64,000 nt of DNA from an uncultured Bacteroidota bacterium (GCA_902776365.1 CACYPU010000001.1:372001-436000); one strand, 5' to 3'. Numbered from the stretch's first letter, positions 1-8,352 are shown. Translations and numbers: made by a program. The notes: a model not told the origin generated them from the sequence alone.

Positions 1-2
1 TC

Positions 3-266
3 CTCGGCCTCCAGACCTTCCTTACCGCTGGCCCCAAGGAGTGCCGTGCGTGGACTTTCAAGAAAGGAATGAAAGCCCCTCAGACCGCAGGCATCATCCA
101 TTCCGACTTCGAACGCGGTTTTATCCGCGCCGAAGTCATCAAGTATGACGACTACGTAACCCTCGGCTCCGAAGCCAAATGCCGTGAAGCCGGCAAGATA
201 GCCGTCGAAGGCAAAGACTACATCGTCCAGGATGGCGACATCATGCACTTCAGATTCAACGTATAA
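3..266 (+). CDS. ychF: YchF/Obg-family ATPase, C-terminal fragment (5' end outside window)
   Basis: Reading from base 3 without a break to the TAA at 264-266 gives about 87 residues that match the C-terminal TGS region of the redox-regulated ATPase Ych[14 protein letters not shown], then [19 protein letters not shown], and the terminal [10 protein letters not shown]. YchF binds ribosomes and hydrolyses ATP in the cytoplasm. The ATPase domain lies upstream of the window, so only the TGS end can be described. An in-frame ATG at 69 is internal to this domain and is not a start. The next gene begins four bases after the stop. Confidence 0.95.
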   Translation, partial: LGLQTFLTAGPKECRAWTFKKGMKAPQTAGIIHSDFERGFIRAEVIKYDDYVTLGSEAKCREAGKIAVEGKDYIVQDGDIMHFRFNV

Positions 267-270
267 TCAC

Positions 271-3156
271 ATGAAAGGTTTAATAGGTTTAAGAGGTTTT
301 AAAGGTTTGAGAGGTGCGCGTCTTTTGCCCGTCACCTTTTTAACCTTTTCAACCCTTTTAACCTTTTTAACCCTCTCCTCTTGCTCCACCCAGAAAGCCA
401 AGTGGGTCAACATCCAGTACCATAACCTCACCTGTCACTACAACGTTTGGTGGAACGGTAACGAAAGCCTCAAGGCTGGACGGCTGAAACTCAAAAAGCA
501 AGCCGTCGACGACTACACTCAACTCATCCCCATCGAAAACCTCGGCACCGACGAGTTGTCTCGCTCCCTCAATCCTGAGTTCGACCGCGCCATCGAGAAA
601 GGCGTCAAAGGCATCAGGGAACATAGCATCTTTGTCAAAGGCCAGGAACATGTGCCCTACATCAAGGAATGCTACCTCCTCACCGCCTACGCTACCTTCT
701 ATAAGCACGACTTCGTCTCCACCGTCAACTCCTGCAACATCCTTGTCAGTCAGTTCCCCGGCACACGCGCCGGCGACGAAGGCGCCGTCCTCCTTGCCCG
801 CTGCCAGACCATGGAGAAGCAGTACCCCGAGGCCGAAGCAGCCCTCGACCAGCTTGTGCGCAACCTCGACAAAGGCAACTTCTCCCGCTCTCAGCGCGAC
901 AAGCTCTACCTCGCTATGGTCGAAGCCACCGTGCCACAGGAGAAATACAAGAAAGCCGTCGAATATATCCATCTCGCCATCGACGCCTCCTCCGACAGCT
1001 ACACGCGCGCGCGTCTCTATTTCCTTATGGCCCAGATCTACCGTAAGCTCGACAAACGCACCGTCGCCGCCAAATACTACGGCGAAGTGCTCTCCTGCAA
1101 CCCGCCCTACGTTATGGAGTTCAACGCCCGCCTCGGCGAAGCCTCCTGCGCCGACCTCCAAAACTCCGACACCGCCAAGCTTGCCCGTCAGCTCGACCGC
1201 ATGCTCTCCGACAAGAAGAACGAGGAATACCTCGACCAGATATACTACGCCAAAGGCGAAATGTACCTCGGTGTCAAGCAGCCCCAGAAAGCCTGCGAAA
1301 ACTACCGCCTCTCCGTCGCAGCGTCCACTGTCAACAAGGCACAGAAAGCCCAGTCGTCTCTTCGCATGGGTGAGGTGCTCTACGATATTTTCGAGGACTA
1401 TGACCAGGCCCAGAGCTACTACGACACCGCCATCCATATCATCACCCCCGACTATCCCAATTACCCCGCCATCCGCCGCCGCTACGACATGCTCACCGAG
1501 CTCGTCTCCTTCACCCGCGTCTACTCCCGCTGCGACAGCCTCAAAGCCGTCGCCGCCATGCCTGAGTCCGAACGCATGAACCTCATCAACGGCAAGATTG
1601 AAGCGCTTAGAAAGCAGGAGGAAGAAGCCCGCGAGAAAGAGCTCATGGAGGAACTCCTCTCCGACGCCCGTGCTCAGCAGAACACCCTCTCCGGCGACTG
1701 GTACTTCTACAATCCCCAGACCGTCCAGAAAGGCAAGGAAACCTTCCGTCAACGGTGGGGCACCCGCACCCTCGAAGACCTCTGGTTCCTCTCCAACAAG
1801 AATACGATGTCTATGCTCACTTTCGACGATGAGCCCGACTCCGACTCAAGCAATAACGCAATAACGCAATCACGCAATCAAGACACCTCAAGCAATAACG
1901 CAATAACGCAATCACGCAATCAATACGGCGACCCCACCGACCCCCACAGTCCTGCCTATTATCTCAAGGACCTCCCCACCTCGCCGCAGCAGTTCGACTC
2001 CATCGACTCCCTCACCTCCCTCTCTCTCCTCGGTGCGGGATACATCTTCTACGATGGCATCCACAACATCCCTCGCGCCCTCGAATGCTATCACCGCCTC
2101 GCTTCCGACTACACCTCGCATCCCGAGATTGTCCAGGCCTTCTATATGCTCTACCGCATCTACGACCGTCAGGGCAACACCCCCCAGGCCAACTACTACC
2201 GCGATATGGTCCTCATGGGGTTCCCCGACTGCGACTTCGCCAACCTCATCCGCGACAACGAATACTACAAGGAACTCCTCCGTCGCGAGCGTGTCGTCGA
2301 GGCCGACTATGAGGAGATGTATTCCCACTTCGTCGACGGACGCTACACTGCCGCCGTCACCATTGCCGACCGTGCCGAGGAGAACTATCCCGGCAATCCC
2401 ATGCTCAACAAATTCCGCTACTTCCGCGCACTCGCCCTCGCTCACAAAGGCCTTCGTGCCGATGCCGTTACGCTCCTCAAGCCCCTGGCCTCCCTTCCCG
2501 CCAGCGACAGCCTTCAGCCCTTCGCCAAAGCCCAACTCGAACTCCTCCAGGATTCTACCTACGACTACCTCTCCGAATCTTCCGACCGTCCTACCTCCGA
2601 AAACTCCTTGAACTCCTTGAACTCCTCGAACTCCTTGGACTCCTTGAACTCCTTGAACTCAAGCAATAACGCAATAACGCCTGCCCGACCGCAGGGAGCG
2701 GCCTTGAGCACCGCTGAAATAAATCAAATTAGCGAAAAATCACGCAATCAAGAAGAACCTTTGCCAAAAGAATCACAGGTCTACCGCTACCGCCCCAACC
2801 AGCAGCAGTTCATCGTCATCGTCGTCAACGACCGCACAGTCAGAGCCACCGAATTGCAGAATAAAATTATTGAATTCAATAATATATACTATTCCAATAC
2901 CGGACTCAAAGTCAACACCTCCCTCTTCACAGACACCACCCAGATCATCACCATACATCGCTTCGTCAACGATGACGACGCCTTCAACTATTGGAGCCAC
3001 CTCCAGCAGGAAGAAAGTCCACTGCACCAGCTCGCCCCTGGCGACCATATCGAGTTCCCCATCACCTCACAGAACTACGCCACCTTCTACAACCGCAAGG
3101 ACCCCGCAGCCTACCTTCCCTTCTTCAAGAAATACTACCTCGACAAAAGAAAATAA
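271..3156 (+). CDS. porW: Type IX secretion lipoprotein PorW/SprE, TPR-rich
   Basis: 961 residues. The ATG at 271 is chosen because it starts a lipoprotein signal peptide: a basic Gly-Leu-Arg-rich n-region, a Thr/Phe/Leu core and a lipobox LSSC near residue 36. The mature N-terminus has the HNLTCHYNVWWNGNESLKAG signature of the PorW/SprE family, followed by TPR-like helices (YAKGEMYLG, YYDTAIHII, ALECYHRLASDY). In characterised species PorW/SprE links the outer ring to the motor of the type IX secretion and gliding machinery; the role here is by homology. Two stretches of low-complexity sequence (residues about 527-551 and 778-828, rich in Ser/Asn/Gln) are encoded by tandem DNA repeats and make the protein longer than I expect for the family. 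Upstream is ychF, downstream a bactofilin. Confidence 0.85.
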   Translation: MKGLIGLRGFKGLRGARLLPVTFLTFSTLLTFLTLSSCSTQKAKWVNIQYHNLTCHYNVWWNGNESLKAGRLKLKKQAVDDYTQLIPIENLGTDELSRSLNPEFDRAIEKGVKGIREHSIFVKGQEHVPYIKECYLLTAYATFYKHDFVSTVNSCNILVSQFPGTRAGDEGAVLLARCQTMEKQYPEAEAALDQLVRNLDKGNFSRSQRDKLYLAMVEATVPQEKYKKAVEYIHLAIDASSDSYTRARLYFLMAQIYRKLDKRTVAAKYYGEVLSCNPPYVMEFNARLGEASCADLQNSDTAKLARQLDRMLSDKKNEEYLDQIYYAKGEMYLGVKQPQKACENYRLSVAASTVNKAQKAQSSLRMGEVLYDIFEDYDQAQSYYDTAIHIITPDYPNYPAIRRRYDMLTELVSFTRVYSRCDSLKAVAAMPESERMNLINGKIEALRKQEEEAREKELMEELLSDARAQQNTLSGDWYFYNPQTVQKGKETFRQRWGTRTLEDLWFLSNKNTMSMLTFDDEPDSDSSNNAITQSRNQDTSSNNAITQSRNQYGDPTDPHSPAYYLKDLPTSPQQFDSIDSLTSLSLLGAGYIFYDGIHNIPRALECYHRLASDYTSHPEIVQAFYMLYRIYDRQGNTPQANYYRDMVLMGFPDCDFANLIRDNEYYKELLRRERVVEADYEEMYSHFVDGRYTAAVTIADRAEENYPGNPMLNKFRYFRALALAHKGLRADAVTLLKPLASLPASDSLQPFAKAQLELLQDSTYDYLSESSDRPTSENSLNSLNSSNSLDSLNSLNSSNNAITPARPQGAALSTAEINQISEKSRNQEEPLPKESQVYRYRPNQQQFIVIVVNDRTVRATELQNKIIEFNNIYYSNTGLKVNTSLFTDTTQIITIHRFVNDDDAFNYWSHLQQEESPLHQLAPGDHIEFPITSQNYATFYNRKDPAAYLPFFKKYYLDKRK
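276..378 (+). repeat. Inverted tandem repeat encoding the PorW signal peptide
   Basis: Left arm (276-315) repeats AGGTTTAAGAGG-like units; right arm (337-374) repeats the complement, CCTTTTTAACC. In frame the left arm encodes GLxGLRGFKGLRG and the right arm TFLTFSTLLTFLT. The same arrangement occurs at 16129-16317. Confidence 0.8.
1849..1922 (+). repeat. Direct repeat inside porW
   Basis: Two copies of a roughly 36-base block built from CAATAACG and CAATCACG octamers. It encodes the duplicated peptide SSNNAITQSRNQ separated by DT. In frame and stop-free. Confidence 0.8.
2602..2756 (+). repeat. Second repeat tract inside porW
   Basis: A 9-base unit CTCCTTGAA repeated about seven times (encoding Asn-Ser-Leu triplets), then another copy of the AACGCAATAACG octamer block seen at 1849 and a final ACGCAATCAAG. 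It forms a linker before the C-terminal domain. Confidence 0.75.
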
Positions 3157-3198
3157 TTAATGTATTTATAAAATCAAGTAATTAAATAATAATAAATT

Positions 3199-3597
3199 AT
3201 GGCTAGAACAATGGAAGTAGAAAACAATTCGATCAACATCATCACCGCCGGTACCCTTATCAAAGGTGACATCACCGCCTCCGGCGATTTCCGCCTCGAC
3301 GGAACCCTTGAAGGCAACATCCAGCTCAACGGCAAGCTCGTTGTGGGCGACAGCGGCGTTGTCAACGGCAATATCCTCTGCGTCAATGCCAATATCATTG
3401 GCACTGTCAACGGCAACCTCTCCGTCAAAGAACTCCTCTCCCTCAATGCTACGGCACGTGTCAAGGGCGACATCCTCATCAACAAGCTCTCCATTGAGCC
3501 CGGTGCCCTCTTCACCGGCAAATGCCGCATGCTTGACGAGGTGCGTCAGCAGCAGGAAGCCGCCGCGGCTACTGCCGAAGCCGAAGAAGAGGTATAA
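3199..3597 (+). CDS. Bactofilin family cytoskeletal protein
   Basis: 132 residues of the polymer-forming cytoskeletal (bactofilin, DUF583) family. After a short N-terminal tail the protein shows the rolling beta-helix pattern of alternating short strands and glycines: IKGDITASGDFRLDGTLEG, NGKLVVGDSGVVNGNIL, VNGNLSVKELLSL, VKGDILINKLSIEPGA. Bactofilins polymerise without nucleotide on the inner membrane and organise cell-wall enzymes. The C-terminal tail is Ala/Glu rich. It lies 42 bases after porW and 4 bases before the kinase-RapZ gene, so the three are probably co-transcribed. Confidence 0.9.
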   Translation: MARTMEVENNSINIITAGTLIKGDITASGDFRLDGTLEGNIQLNGKLVVGDSGVVNGNILCVNANIIGTVNGNLSVKELLSLNATARVKGDILINKLSIEPGALFTGKCRMLDEVRQQQEAAAATAEAEEEV

Positions 3598-3601
3598 AAA
3601 A

Positions 3602-5143
3602 ATGGACGAAGTCGAACATCTGCAACGGCTCTTCTCCCAATGGGCCGGCGTTCCTTGTCAGGAATGCCTGGCCTTGGGTGCCAATGGCTCCAGCCGCCGA
3701 TATTATAGATTAGTGGGTAGTGGACAGTGTGTAGTGGGTAGCACTCGGGAACAAATGCTACCCACTACCCACTACCCACTATCCACAATCTCAGCCATCG
3801 GTTGCATCAACGACGACATCCGCGAGAACGAGGCCTTCTTCTCCTACAGCCGTCACTTCCATGCCAAAGGCTTGCCGGTGCCTGAGATTTATGCCGTCAG
3901 CGACGACCGCCGCTGCTACCTCCAGCAGGACCTCGGCGACCAGACCCTCTATGGCCTCCTCTTCGATAAGAAAAGGCAGGGTGGGGGATTCGACGCCGAA
4001 ATGCTGGACCTTTATAAGAAAGCCCTCGCCGACCTCGCCGCCATCCAGCAAGGGGGCGCCGATATGGACTTCTCTGTGGCCTATCCCCGCAGCGACTTCG
4101 ACCGTCAGTCCATCCTCTGGGATCTCAACTACTTCAAGTACCATTTTCTCAAGCTCACCCACACCCCTTTCGACGAGCAACTTCTCGAGGATGATTTTAA
4201 CCGCCTCGCCGACTTTCTCCTCCAGGCCGACTGCCGATACTTCCTCTACCGCGACTTCCAAAGCCGCAACATAATGGTAAAGGATGACAAGTTGTATTAT
4301 ATAGATTATCAAGGTGGCCGTCGTGGCGCAGCGCAGTATGATGTGGCCTCGTTGCTCTACAGCGCCAAAAGCGACCTCCCGGAAGTAATCCGACTCGACC
4401 TCCTCAACCATTACCTCGATGTCCGCGGACTGAAAGGCGAGGAGCGTCAGCGTTGGCTCGGACACTTCTGGGGCTACGTCCTCGTGCGTATCCTCCAGGC
4501 CCTCGGCGCCTATGGCTATCGCGGCCTCTTCGAGCGCAAGGATTACTTTATCCAGTCCATACCCCTCGCCCTCAACAACCTCCGCAGCCTCCTCGAGAAC
4601 CACCCTCTGCCCATCGAACTGCCCGAAATTACTAAAGTAATTTGGGAAGTGCATGGTAGTGCAAGGAGTGCAGAGGAGTGCGAGACAAATGCTCCTTCAG
4701 TGGTATTGTCCCAGCACTCCCCAGCACTCCCCGGCACTCCCCAGCACTCCTTGGTTGTCACCGTCAGCAGTTTCAGTTACAAGCGAGGCCTCCCCACCGA
4801 CCCCTCCGGCAATGGCGGCGGATTCATCTTCGACTGCCGTGCGCTGCCCAACCCCGGCCGCTACGCCGAGTACAAGACCTATACGGGCAAGGACCGTCCT
4901 GTCATCGAGTTCCTGCAGAAGGAACCCGCCGTCGACCAGTTCCTCAACCATGTCAAAGCCATCGTAGGACAGAGTGTGGAGAAATATATGGAACGCAACT
5001 TCACCAGCCTCCAGGTCTCCTTCGGCTGCACAGGTGGTCAACACCGCTCTGTCTACTGCGCCGAGCAGATGGCCCATTATCTTTCTGATAAATATCCTGA
5101 CTGTCAGGTTGTTATTATCCATCGCGAGCAAGATAAATGTTAA
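3602..5143 (+). CDS. Aminoglycoside-phosphotransferase-like sugar kinase fused to a RapZ C-terminal domain
   Basis: 513 residues; the ATG at 3602 follows the bactofilin stop by four bases. Residues 1-345 are an APH-fold kinase: GANGSSRRYYR near 27-36, the catalytic loop YRDFQSRNIM at 216-225 and the metal-binding IDYQGG at 234-239. This resembles AmgK-type amino-sugar kinases of cell-wall recycling. Residues 386-513 match the C-terminal domain of RapZ (GFIFDCRALPNPGRY, FGCTGGQHRSVYCAEQMA), here without the RapZ N-terminal ATPase domain; in E. coli RapZ senses glucosamine-6-phosphate. The combination suggests amino-sugar or cell-envelope sensing, which is inference. Two palindromic repeat inserts lie in frame, at residues about 36-62 (inside the kinase N-lobe) and 350-385 (the interdomain linker). 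Confidence 0.8.
   Translation: MDEVEHLQRLFSQWAGVPCQECLALGANGSSRRYYRLVGSGQCVVGSTREQMLPTTHYPLSTISAIGCINDDIRENEAFFSYSRHFHAKGLPVPEIYAVSDDRRCYLQQDLGDQTLYGLLFDKKRQGGGFDAEMLDLYKKALADLAAIQQGGADMDFSVAYPRSDFDRQSILWDLNYFKYHFLKLTHTPFDEQLLEDDFNRLADFLLQADCRYFLYRDFQSRNIMVKDDKLYYIDYQGGRRGAAQYDVASLLYSAKSDLPEVIRLDLLNHYLDVRGLKGEERQRWLGHFWGYVLVRILQALGAYGYRGLFERKDYFIQSIPLALNNLRSLLENHPLPIELPEITKVIWEVHGSARSAEECETNAPSVVLSQHSPALPGTPQHSLVVTVSSFSYKRGLPTDPSGNGGGFIFDCRALPNPGRYAEYKTYTGKDRPVIEFLQKEPAVDQFLNHVKAIVGQSVEKYMERNFTSLQVSFGCTGGQHRSVYCAEQMAHYLSDKYPDCQVVIIHREQDKC
3706..3786 (+). repeat. 81-bp palindromic element, copy A, in frame inside the kinase gene
   Basis: Tandem TAGTGGG-type heptamers, a roughly 20-base centre, then the complementary CCCACTA heptamers. 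It is nearly identical to 9812-9892 and encodes, in the same frame, LVGSGQ.VV.S...Q.LPTT.YPLST. Both copies are exactly 81 bases (27 codons). Confidence 0.9.
4648..4752 (+). repeat. Second inverted repeat inside the kinase-RapZ gene
   Basis: The left arm (4648-4681) repeats AGTGC with GGAGTGC; the right arm (4713-4751) carries four GCACTCC units in AGCACTCCCC-like decamers. The arms are complementary and the tract is in frame between the two domains. Confidence 0.75.
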
Positions 5144-5193
5144 GTATCTAATAATTAGGTATTTTAACGTCATTTCAACCATGTTTCAACCAT

Positions 5194-5219
5194 ATTTCGA
5201 CCATTTTTATGGTCGAAAT
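5194..5219 (+). terminator. Hairpin after the kinase-RapZ gene
   Basis: ATTTCGACCAT and ATGGTCGAAAT form a perfect 11-bp stem with a TTTT loop. It follows two further TTTCAACCAT units, so it is also a small repeat-plus-inverse tract. There is no long T-run after it; termination is plausible but not certain. Confidence 0.45.
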
Positions 5220-5315
5220 GAGGTAAAACAATGGAAAAAACAAAGGGGAAACTACATTCTCGATAAAAATATCTTGCTTAAAAACAGTGAGATGTGAGGT
5301 TTTTTGAAAAAATAT

Positions 5316-5346
5316 TTTGCCAGTCTCAAAAATGTTCGTACTTTTG
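5316..5346 (+). promoter_or_regulatory. Promoter of the tRNA-Glu gene
   Basis: TTTG at 5316-5319, 19 bases, TACTTTTG at 5339-5346: an exact match to the Bacteroidota consensus. The tRNA starts 20 bases further on. Confidence 0.85.
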
Positions 5347-5366
5347 CACCCGATTTCAAAAGAACT

Positions 5367-5440
5367 GCCGCATTCGTCTAGTGGTCCAGGACATCTGCCT
5401 CTCACGCAGAAGATCATCAGTTCGACTCTGATATGCGGTA
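5367..5440 (+). tRNA. tRNA-Glu (anticodon CTC)
   Basis: A 74-base cloverleaf. The acceptor arms GCCGCAT and ATGCGGT pair with one G-U. The anticodon arm ATCTG/CGCAG holds loop CCTCTCA with anticodon CTC (codon GAG). The T arm is ATCAG-TTCGACT-CTGAT. The D arm GTCTAGTGGTCCAGGAC is the usual tRNA-Glu form. The discriminator base is A at 5440 and CCA is not encoded. It has its own promoter and terminator. Confidence 0.95.
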
Positions 5441-5445
5441 CGAAG

Positions 5446-5466
5446 CCTCCCCAAAAGGGAGGTTTT
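5446..5466 (+). terminator. Terminator of the tRNA-Glu gene
   Basis: CCTCCC, AAAA loop, GGGAGG, followed by TTTT. It begins six bases after the tRNA. Confidence 0.8.
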
Positions 5467-5477
5467 CCATTATTTAT

Positions 5478-5508
5478 TTTGTCGTTTTAAAGTTTTTTCG
5501 TATTTTTG
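5478..5508 (+). promoter_or_regulatory. Promoter of the YfcC-family gene
   Basis: TTTG at 5478-5481, 19 bases, TATTTTTG at 5501-5508. The start codon is 20 bases downstream of the box. Confidence 0.85.
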
Positions 5509-5528
5509 CCTTTTCAATTGGAGATGAA

Positions 5529-6950
5529 ATGAAACGCATACCGCATACCTTTACCATTGTCTTTGCGCTTATTGTACTGTCGGCGGTGCTCACCTGGGTG
5601 GTGCCTGCGGGTGAGTTTACCCGCGAAACCATCACCGATGTCAACGGCGACAGCCGCGAGGTGGTGGTCAATGGCTCGTTCCATTATGTCGACAGCGCCC
5701 CGCAGACCTGGCAGGTCTTCTCGGCGCTCTTCAACGGCTTCAAGGAGAATTCAGGCATCATCGTTTTCATACTCATGGTCGGCGGCGCCTTCTATATCCT
5801 CAACAACAGCCACGCCATCGACGTGGGTGTGATGGCTTTCCTGCGGAAGGTGAGACGTCTGGGACGGTATAAGCTTATCGAGAAACTGGGTGTCGACAAC
5901 ATCATCATCACCTTTGTGATGCTGATGTTCAGCCTCTTCGGAGCAGTCTTCGGCATGAGCGAGGAGACCATCGCCTTTGTCGTTGTCTTCATCCCGCTGG
6001 CCATCCAGATGGGCTACGACAGCATCGTGGGCGTCTGTATGTGCTATGTGGCAGCCCATGTGGGCTTCGCCGGCGCCATGCTCAACCCCTTCACCATCGG
6101 CATCGCACAGGGCATCGCCGACCTGCAGCTCTTCTCAGGATTGGAATACAGGCTCTTCTGCTGGGCAGTGCTCACCGTTATCGGCATCGCTTTCGTGTTG
6201 TGGTATGCCCATCGCGTGAAAGCCAAGCCCGAGCGCAGCCCCGTCTACAAGCTCGACGACTACTGGCGCGAGCGCCAACTGAACACCGAACACTCAACAC
6301 TAAACACTAAACATATCCTCATCCTAATCGTGCTGCTGCTCACCATCGTGGCCCTCGTTGTCGGGGTGCTGAAGTGGGACTGGTACATAGAGGAAATCTC
6401 GGCCCTCTTCCTGGCGATGGGTATCGTCAGCGGCATCATCGACCGGCAGGGCGCCGACGGTATCGCCAAGCTCTTCCTTGCCGGTTGCAAGGACATCCTC
6501 TCCGCCGCCTTGGTGGTAGGCCTCGCCACTGGCATCATCGTCATCCTCAGGGACGGTCATGTCATCGACACCATCCTCTATGGCCTCACGCGCTCGCTGG
6601 GCAAACTTGGCGAGGTGGCCTCGCTGGCGGTGATGTACGTCTTCCAGACGCTGCTCAACGTCGTCATGCCCAGCGGCTCCGCCAAGGCGGCGCTCACCAT
6701 GCCCATCATGACCCAGTTCGCCGACCAGATAGAGGTCTCGCGCCAGACGACGGTGCTGGCCTTCCAGTTCGGCGACGGTTTTACTAATATGCTCACGCCC
6801 ACGAGTGGAGTGTTGATAGGAGTGTTAGGCATCGCCCGCATCCCCTACGGCACCTGGCTCAAATGGGTCTGGAAATTCATCCTCGCCCTCATCCTCCTCG
6901 GTTTCCTCCTCATGCTCCCCACTCTCTGGATGCACCTGCCGGGATTCTGA
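5529..6950 (+). CDS. YfcC-family membrane carrier
   Basis: 473 residues. The ATG at 5529 is chosen because it lies just downstream of the promoter and GGAG, and starts MKRIPHTFTIVFALIVL; the longer frame would run through the tRNA. The protein has about a dozen hydrophobic segments and the YfcC-family landmarks WVVPAGEFTRE, the GVVFIL-like GIIVFILMVGGAFYIL, and PSGSAKAALTMPIM near the C-terminus. YfcC proteins belong to the ion-transporter superfamily of dicarboxylate and basic amino acid carriers; the substrate cannot be read from sequence. A heptamer repeat tract inserts NTEHSTLNTKH in a cytoplasmic loop between helices. Confidence 0.85.
   Translation: MKRIPHTFTIVFALIVLSAVLTWVVPAGEFTRETITDVNGDSREVVVNGSFHYVDSAPQTWQVFSALFNGFKENSGIIVFILMVGGAFYILNNSHAIDVGVMAFLRKVRRLGRYKLIEKLGVDNIIITFVMLMFSLFGAVFGMSEETIAFVVVFIPLAIQMGYDSIVGVCMCYVAAHVGFAGAMLNPFTIGIAQGIADLQLFSGLEYRLFCWAVLTVIGIAFVLWYAHRVKAKPERSPVYKLDDYWRERQLNTEHSTLNTKHILILIVLLLTIVALVVGVLKWDWYIEEISALFLAMGIVSGIIDRQGADGIAKLFLAGCKDILSAALVVGLATGIIVILRDGHVIDTILYGLTRSLGKLGEVASLAVMYVFQTLLNVVMPSGSAKAALTMPIMTQFADQIEVSRQTTVLAFQFGDGFTNMLTPTSGVLIGVLGIARIPYGTWLKWVWKFILALILLGFLLMLPTLWMHLPGF
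6279..6313 (+). repeat. Heptamer tract inside the YfcC-family gene
   Basis: Imperfect AACACTA/AACACTC heptamers encoding NTEHSTLNTKH in frame, in the hydrophilic loop before the second half of the carrier. The same family is seen at 28419-28455. Confidence 0.6.
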
Positions 6951-7167
6951 TTGTGATAAATATTTTGTCTTTTGGTAAAGCGTATCCATAGCCTTTTATT
7001 ATGTGGTAGCCCTCCTTTTTCGCGCCCGCGAACAAACAAACTTTTTGCTATTCCAGAAACATTACGAAAATTTTCGTTTCATTTCATGGCTCGTTTTCTC
7101 GCCTCGGAATAAGAGCATGCTCTTCCCCTCTCGGCTTAACGAAACGTTGCGAAAAATTTTGCAACTG
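6951..7167. other. Gap between the YfcC-family and AAA ATPase genes (convergent)
   Basis: No gene is supported. It holds two perfect 14-base palindromes, ACGAAAATTTTCGT (7064-7077) and AAGAGCATGCTCTT (7111-7124), and an imperfect TTGCGAAAAATTTTGCAA (about 7147-7164). A clear U-tract terminator is not visible for either convergent gene. Confidence 0.6.
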
Positions 7168-8226
7168 CTATTGCGTGATATTCCGACAAATCCATTGACG
7201 GAAGAAGGGATCTTCCACCTCGTAATGGGTACTACGCACCACGATGCCCGACCTCATCATCCTTAGCAGCGAACTGTACGAGGTACTTGCCGCAAGACCA
7301 CCGCTTTGCATCGGTTGCCGGTTCATTACTAGCTGCTTCAGCGTGAAGCGGTCGGTACGGTTCAGGTTCTGCCACAGTCGTTCATAGTCGAGGTCGTGCA
7401 TGGTCACCAGCGCCTCGATTGCCTTCGTCACCACATCTTCCTTGATTTTCTGATATTTCATCATCTCCCACACCTGCGACGAAAGTTGCTGGGTATAGTA
7501 AGGATGGCAGGTGGTGAACTGCAGTATCTCCTCAGCCACATTTGCGTCGCCATTCGGGAGTCGCTCGGTGATGTAGACCATAAAGTCCTCGTGAGGGATT
7601 TTTGGCAGGCGTATCATCTGGCCGAAATGGTAGAACGGCGAAGTCTTCTTCTCGAAGATGGCCTCCATCATGGACTCCTGGCTACCGAGCAGAATATAGT
7701 TCAAGTTCTTCTGGTGCTGCATCAGCGACCGAAGCTGCTTGTCGAACCCTTTCTTGATTTTGAGCACCTCCTGAAACTCGTCGAGCACGATTATCAGCCG
7801 TTTGTCGGGCGACGTCACCTTGTCCACCAGTGCCATTGCATCCTCCAGCAGTACGCTGGTGTTGGCCGACGGGTGGAAGCTGACCTCCATTGCCCCTGTG
7901 ACGGGGTTGGAGGATACTGTAGGAATGACTCGAAAGTGCGACATCGCGTGGCGCACCTTCTCCATCTGGAAGCGTTTGAAGATGGCCCTCAGCAGTTGAG
8001 ACGCGAAATCTTCCATGCTCAGCACATACTGCAGGTCGAGCTGTAGGATGGGACGGTCGGTTTGCGAGAGTACACGCTGCACCAGGCTACTCTTTCCAAA
8101 ACGGCGGGGGCTGATAAGCACGATATGGTTTTCGCTGTCCAGTTTCTGTGCCAGCTGGGTCGTTTCTGCCACCCTATCGGTAAAAAAATCACCCTCTACT
8201 ATCGTTCCGAACTTAAAAGGATTCAT
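7168..8226 (-). CDS. AAA-type ATP-binding protein (COG1672-like)
   Basis: 352 residues starting MNPFKFGTIVEGDFFTDR, the usual opening of the archaeal-type P-loop ATPase family found throughout Bacteroidota. Walker A is SPRRFGKSSL near residue 40, Walker B is LIIVLDEFQEV near 145, and a sensor-like LLGSQES follows. The C-terminal third (LTMHDLDYERLWQ, RTDRFTLKQLVMNRQP) looks like the winged-helix end of the family, ending in YEVEDPFFRQWI. Members are often called NTPases of the STAND/MNS type; targets are unknown. Its promoter diverges from that of the caspase gene within a 145-base spacer, so the two may share regulation. Confidence 0.85.
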   Translation of the reverse strand: MNPFKFGTIVEGDFFTDRVAETTQLAQKLDSENHIVLISPRRFGKSSLVQRVLSQTDRPILQLDLQYVLSMEDFASQLLRAIFKRFQMEKVRHAMSHFRVIPTVSSNPVTGAMEVSFHPSANTSVLLEDAMALVDKVTSPDKRLIIVLDEFQEVLKIKKGFDKQLRSLMQHQKNLNYILLGSQESMMEAIFEKKTSPFYHFGQMIRLPKIPHEDFMVYITERLPNGDANVAEEILQFTTCHPYYTQQLSSQVWEMMKYQKIKEDVVTKAIEALVTMHDLDYERLWQNLNRTDRFTLKQLVMNRQPMQSGGLAASTSYSSLLRMMRSGIVVRSTHYEVEDPFFRQWICRNITQ

Positions 8227-8274
8227 ATTGTTAGCACTTTATGATTGCGAAAATCTTCGCAACGAAATTTTTCG

Positions 8275-8305
8275 CAAAAATACGGATAAAATTTTAATCA
8301 GCAAA
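8275..8305 (-). promoter_or_regulatory. Promoter of the AAA ATPase gene
   Basis: On the minus strand TTTG (8305-8302), 19 bases, TATTTTTG (8282-8275). The leader between it and the start at 8226 contains the inverted repeat GCGAAAA...TTTTTCGC. Confidence 0.85.
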
Positions 8306-8321
8306 ATATTTTCACAAACTT

Positions 8322-8352
8322 TTTGTCATTTCTGAAAAAAAGTGTATCTTTG
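8322..8352 (+). promoter_or_regulatory. Promoter of the caspase gene, divergent to the ATPase promoter
   Basis: TTTG at 8322-8325, 19 bases, TATCTTTG at 8345-8352, 18 bases before the ATG at 8371. Its -33 box is only 17 bases from the -33 box of the divergent promoter. Confidence 0.85.
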
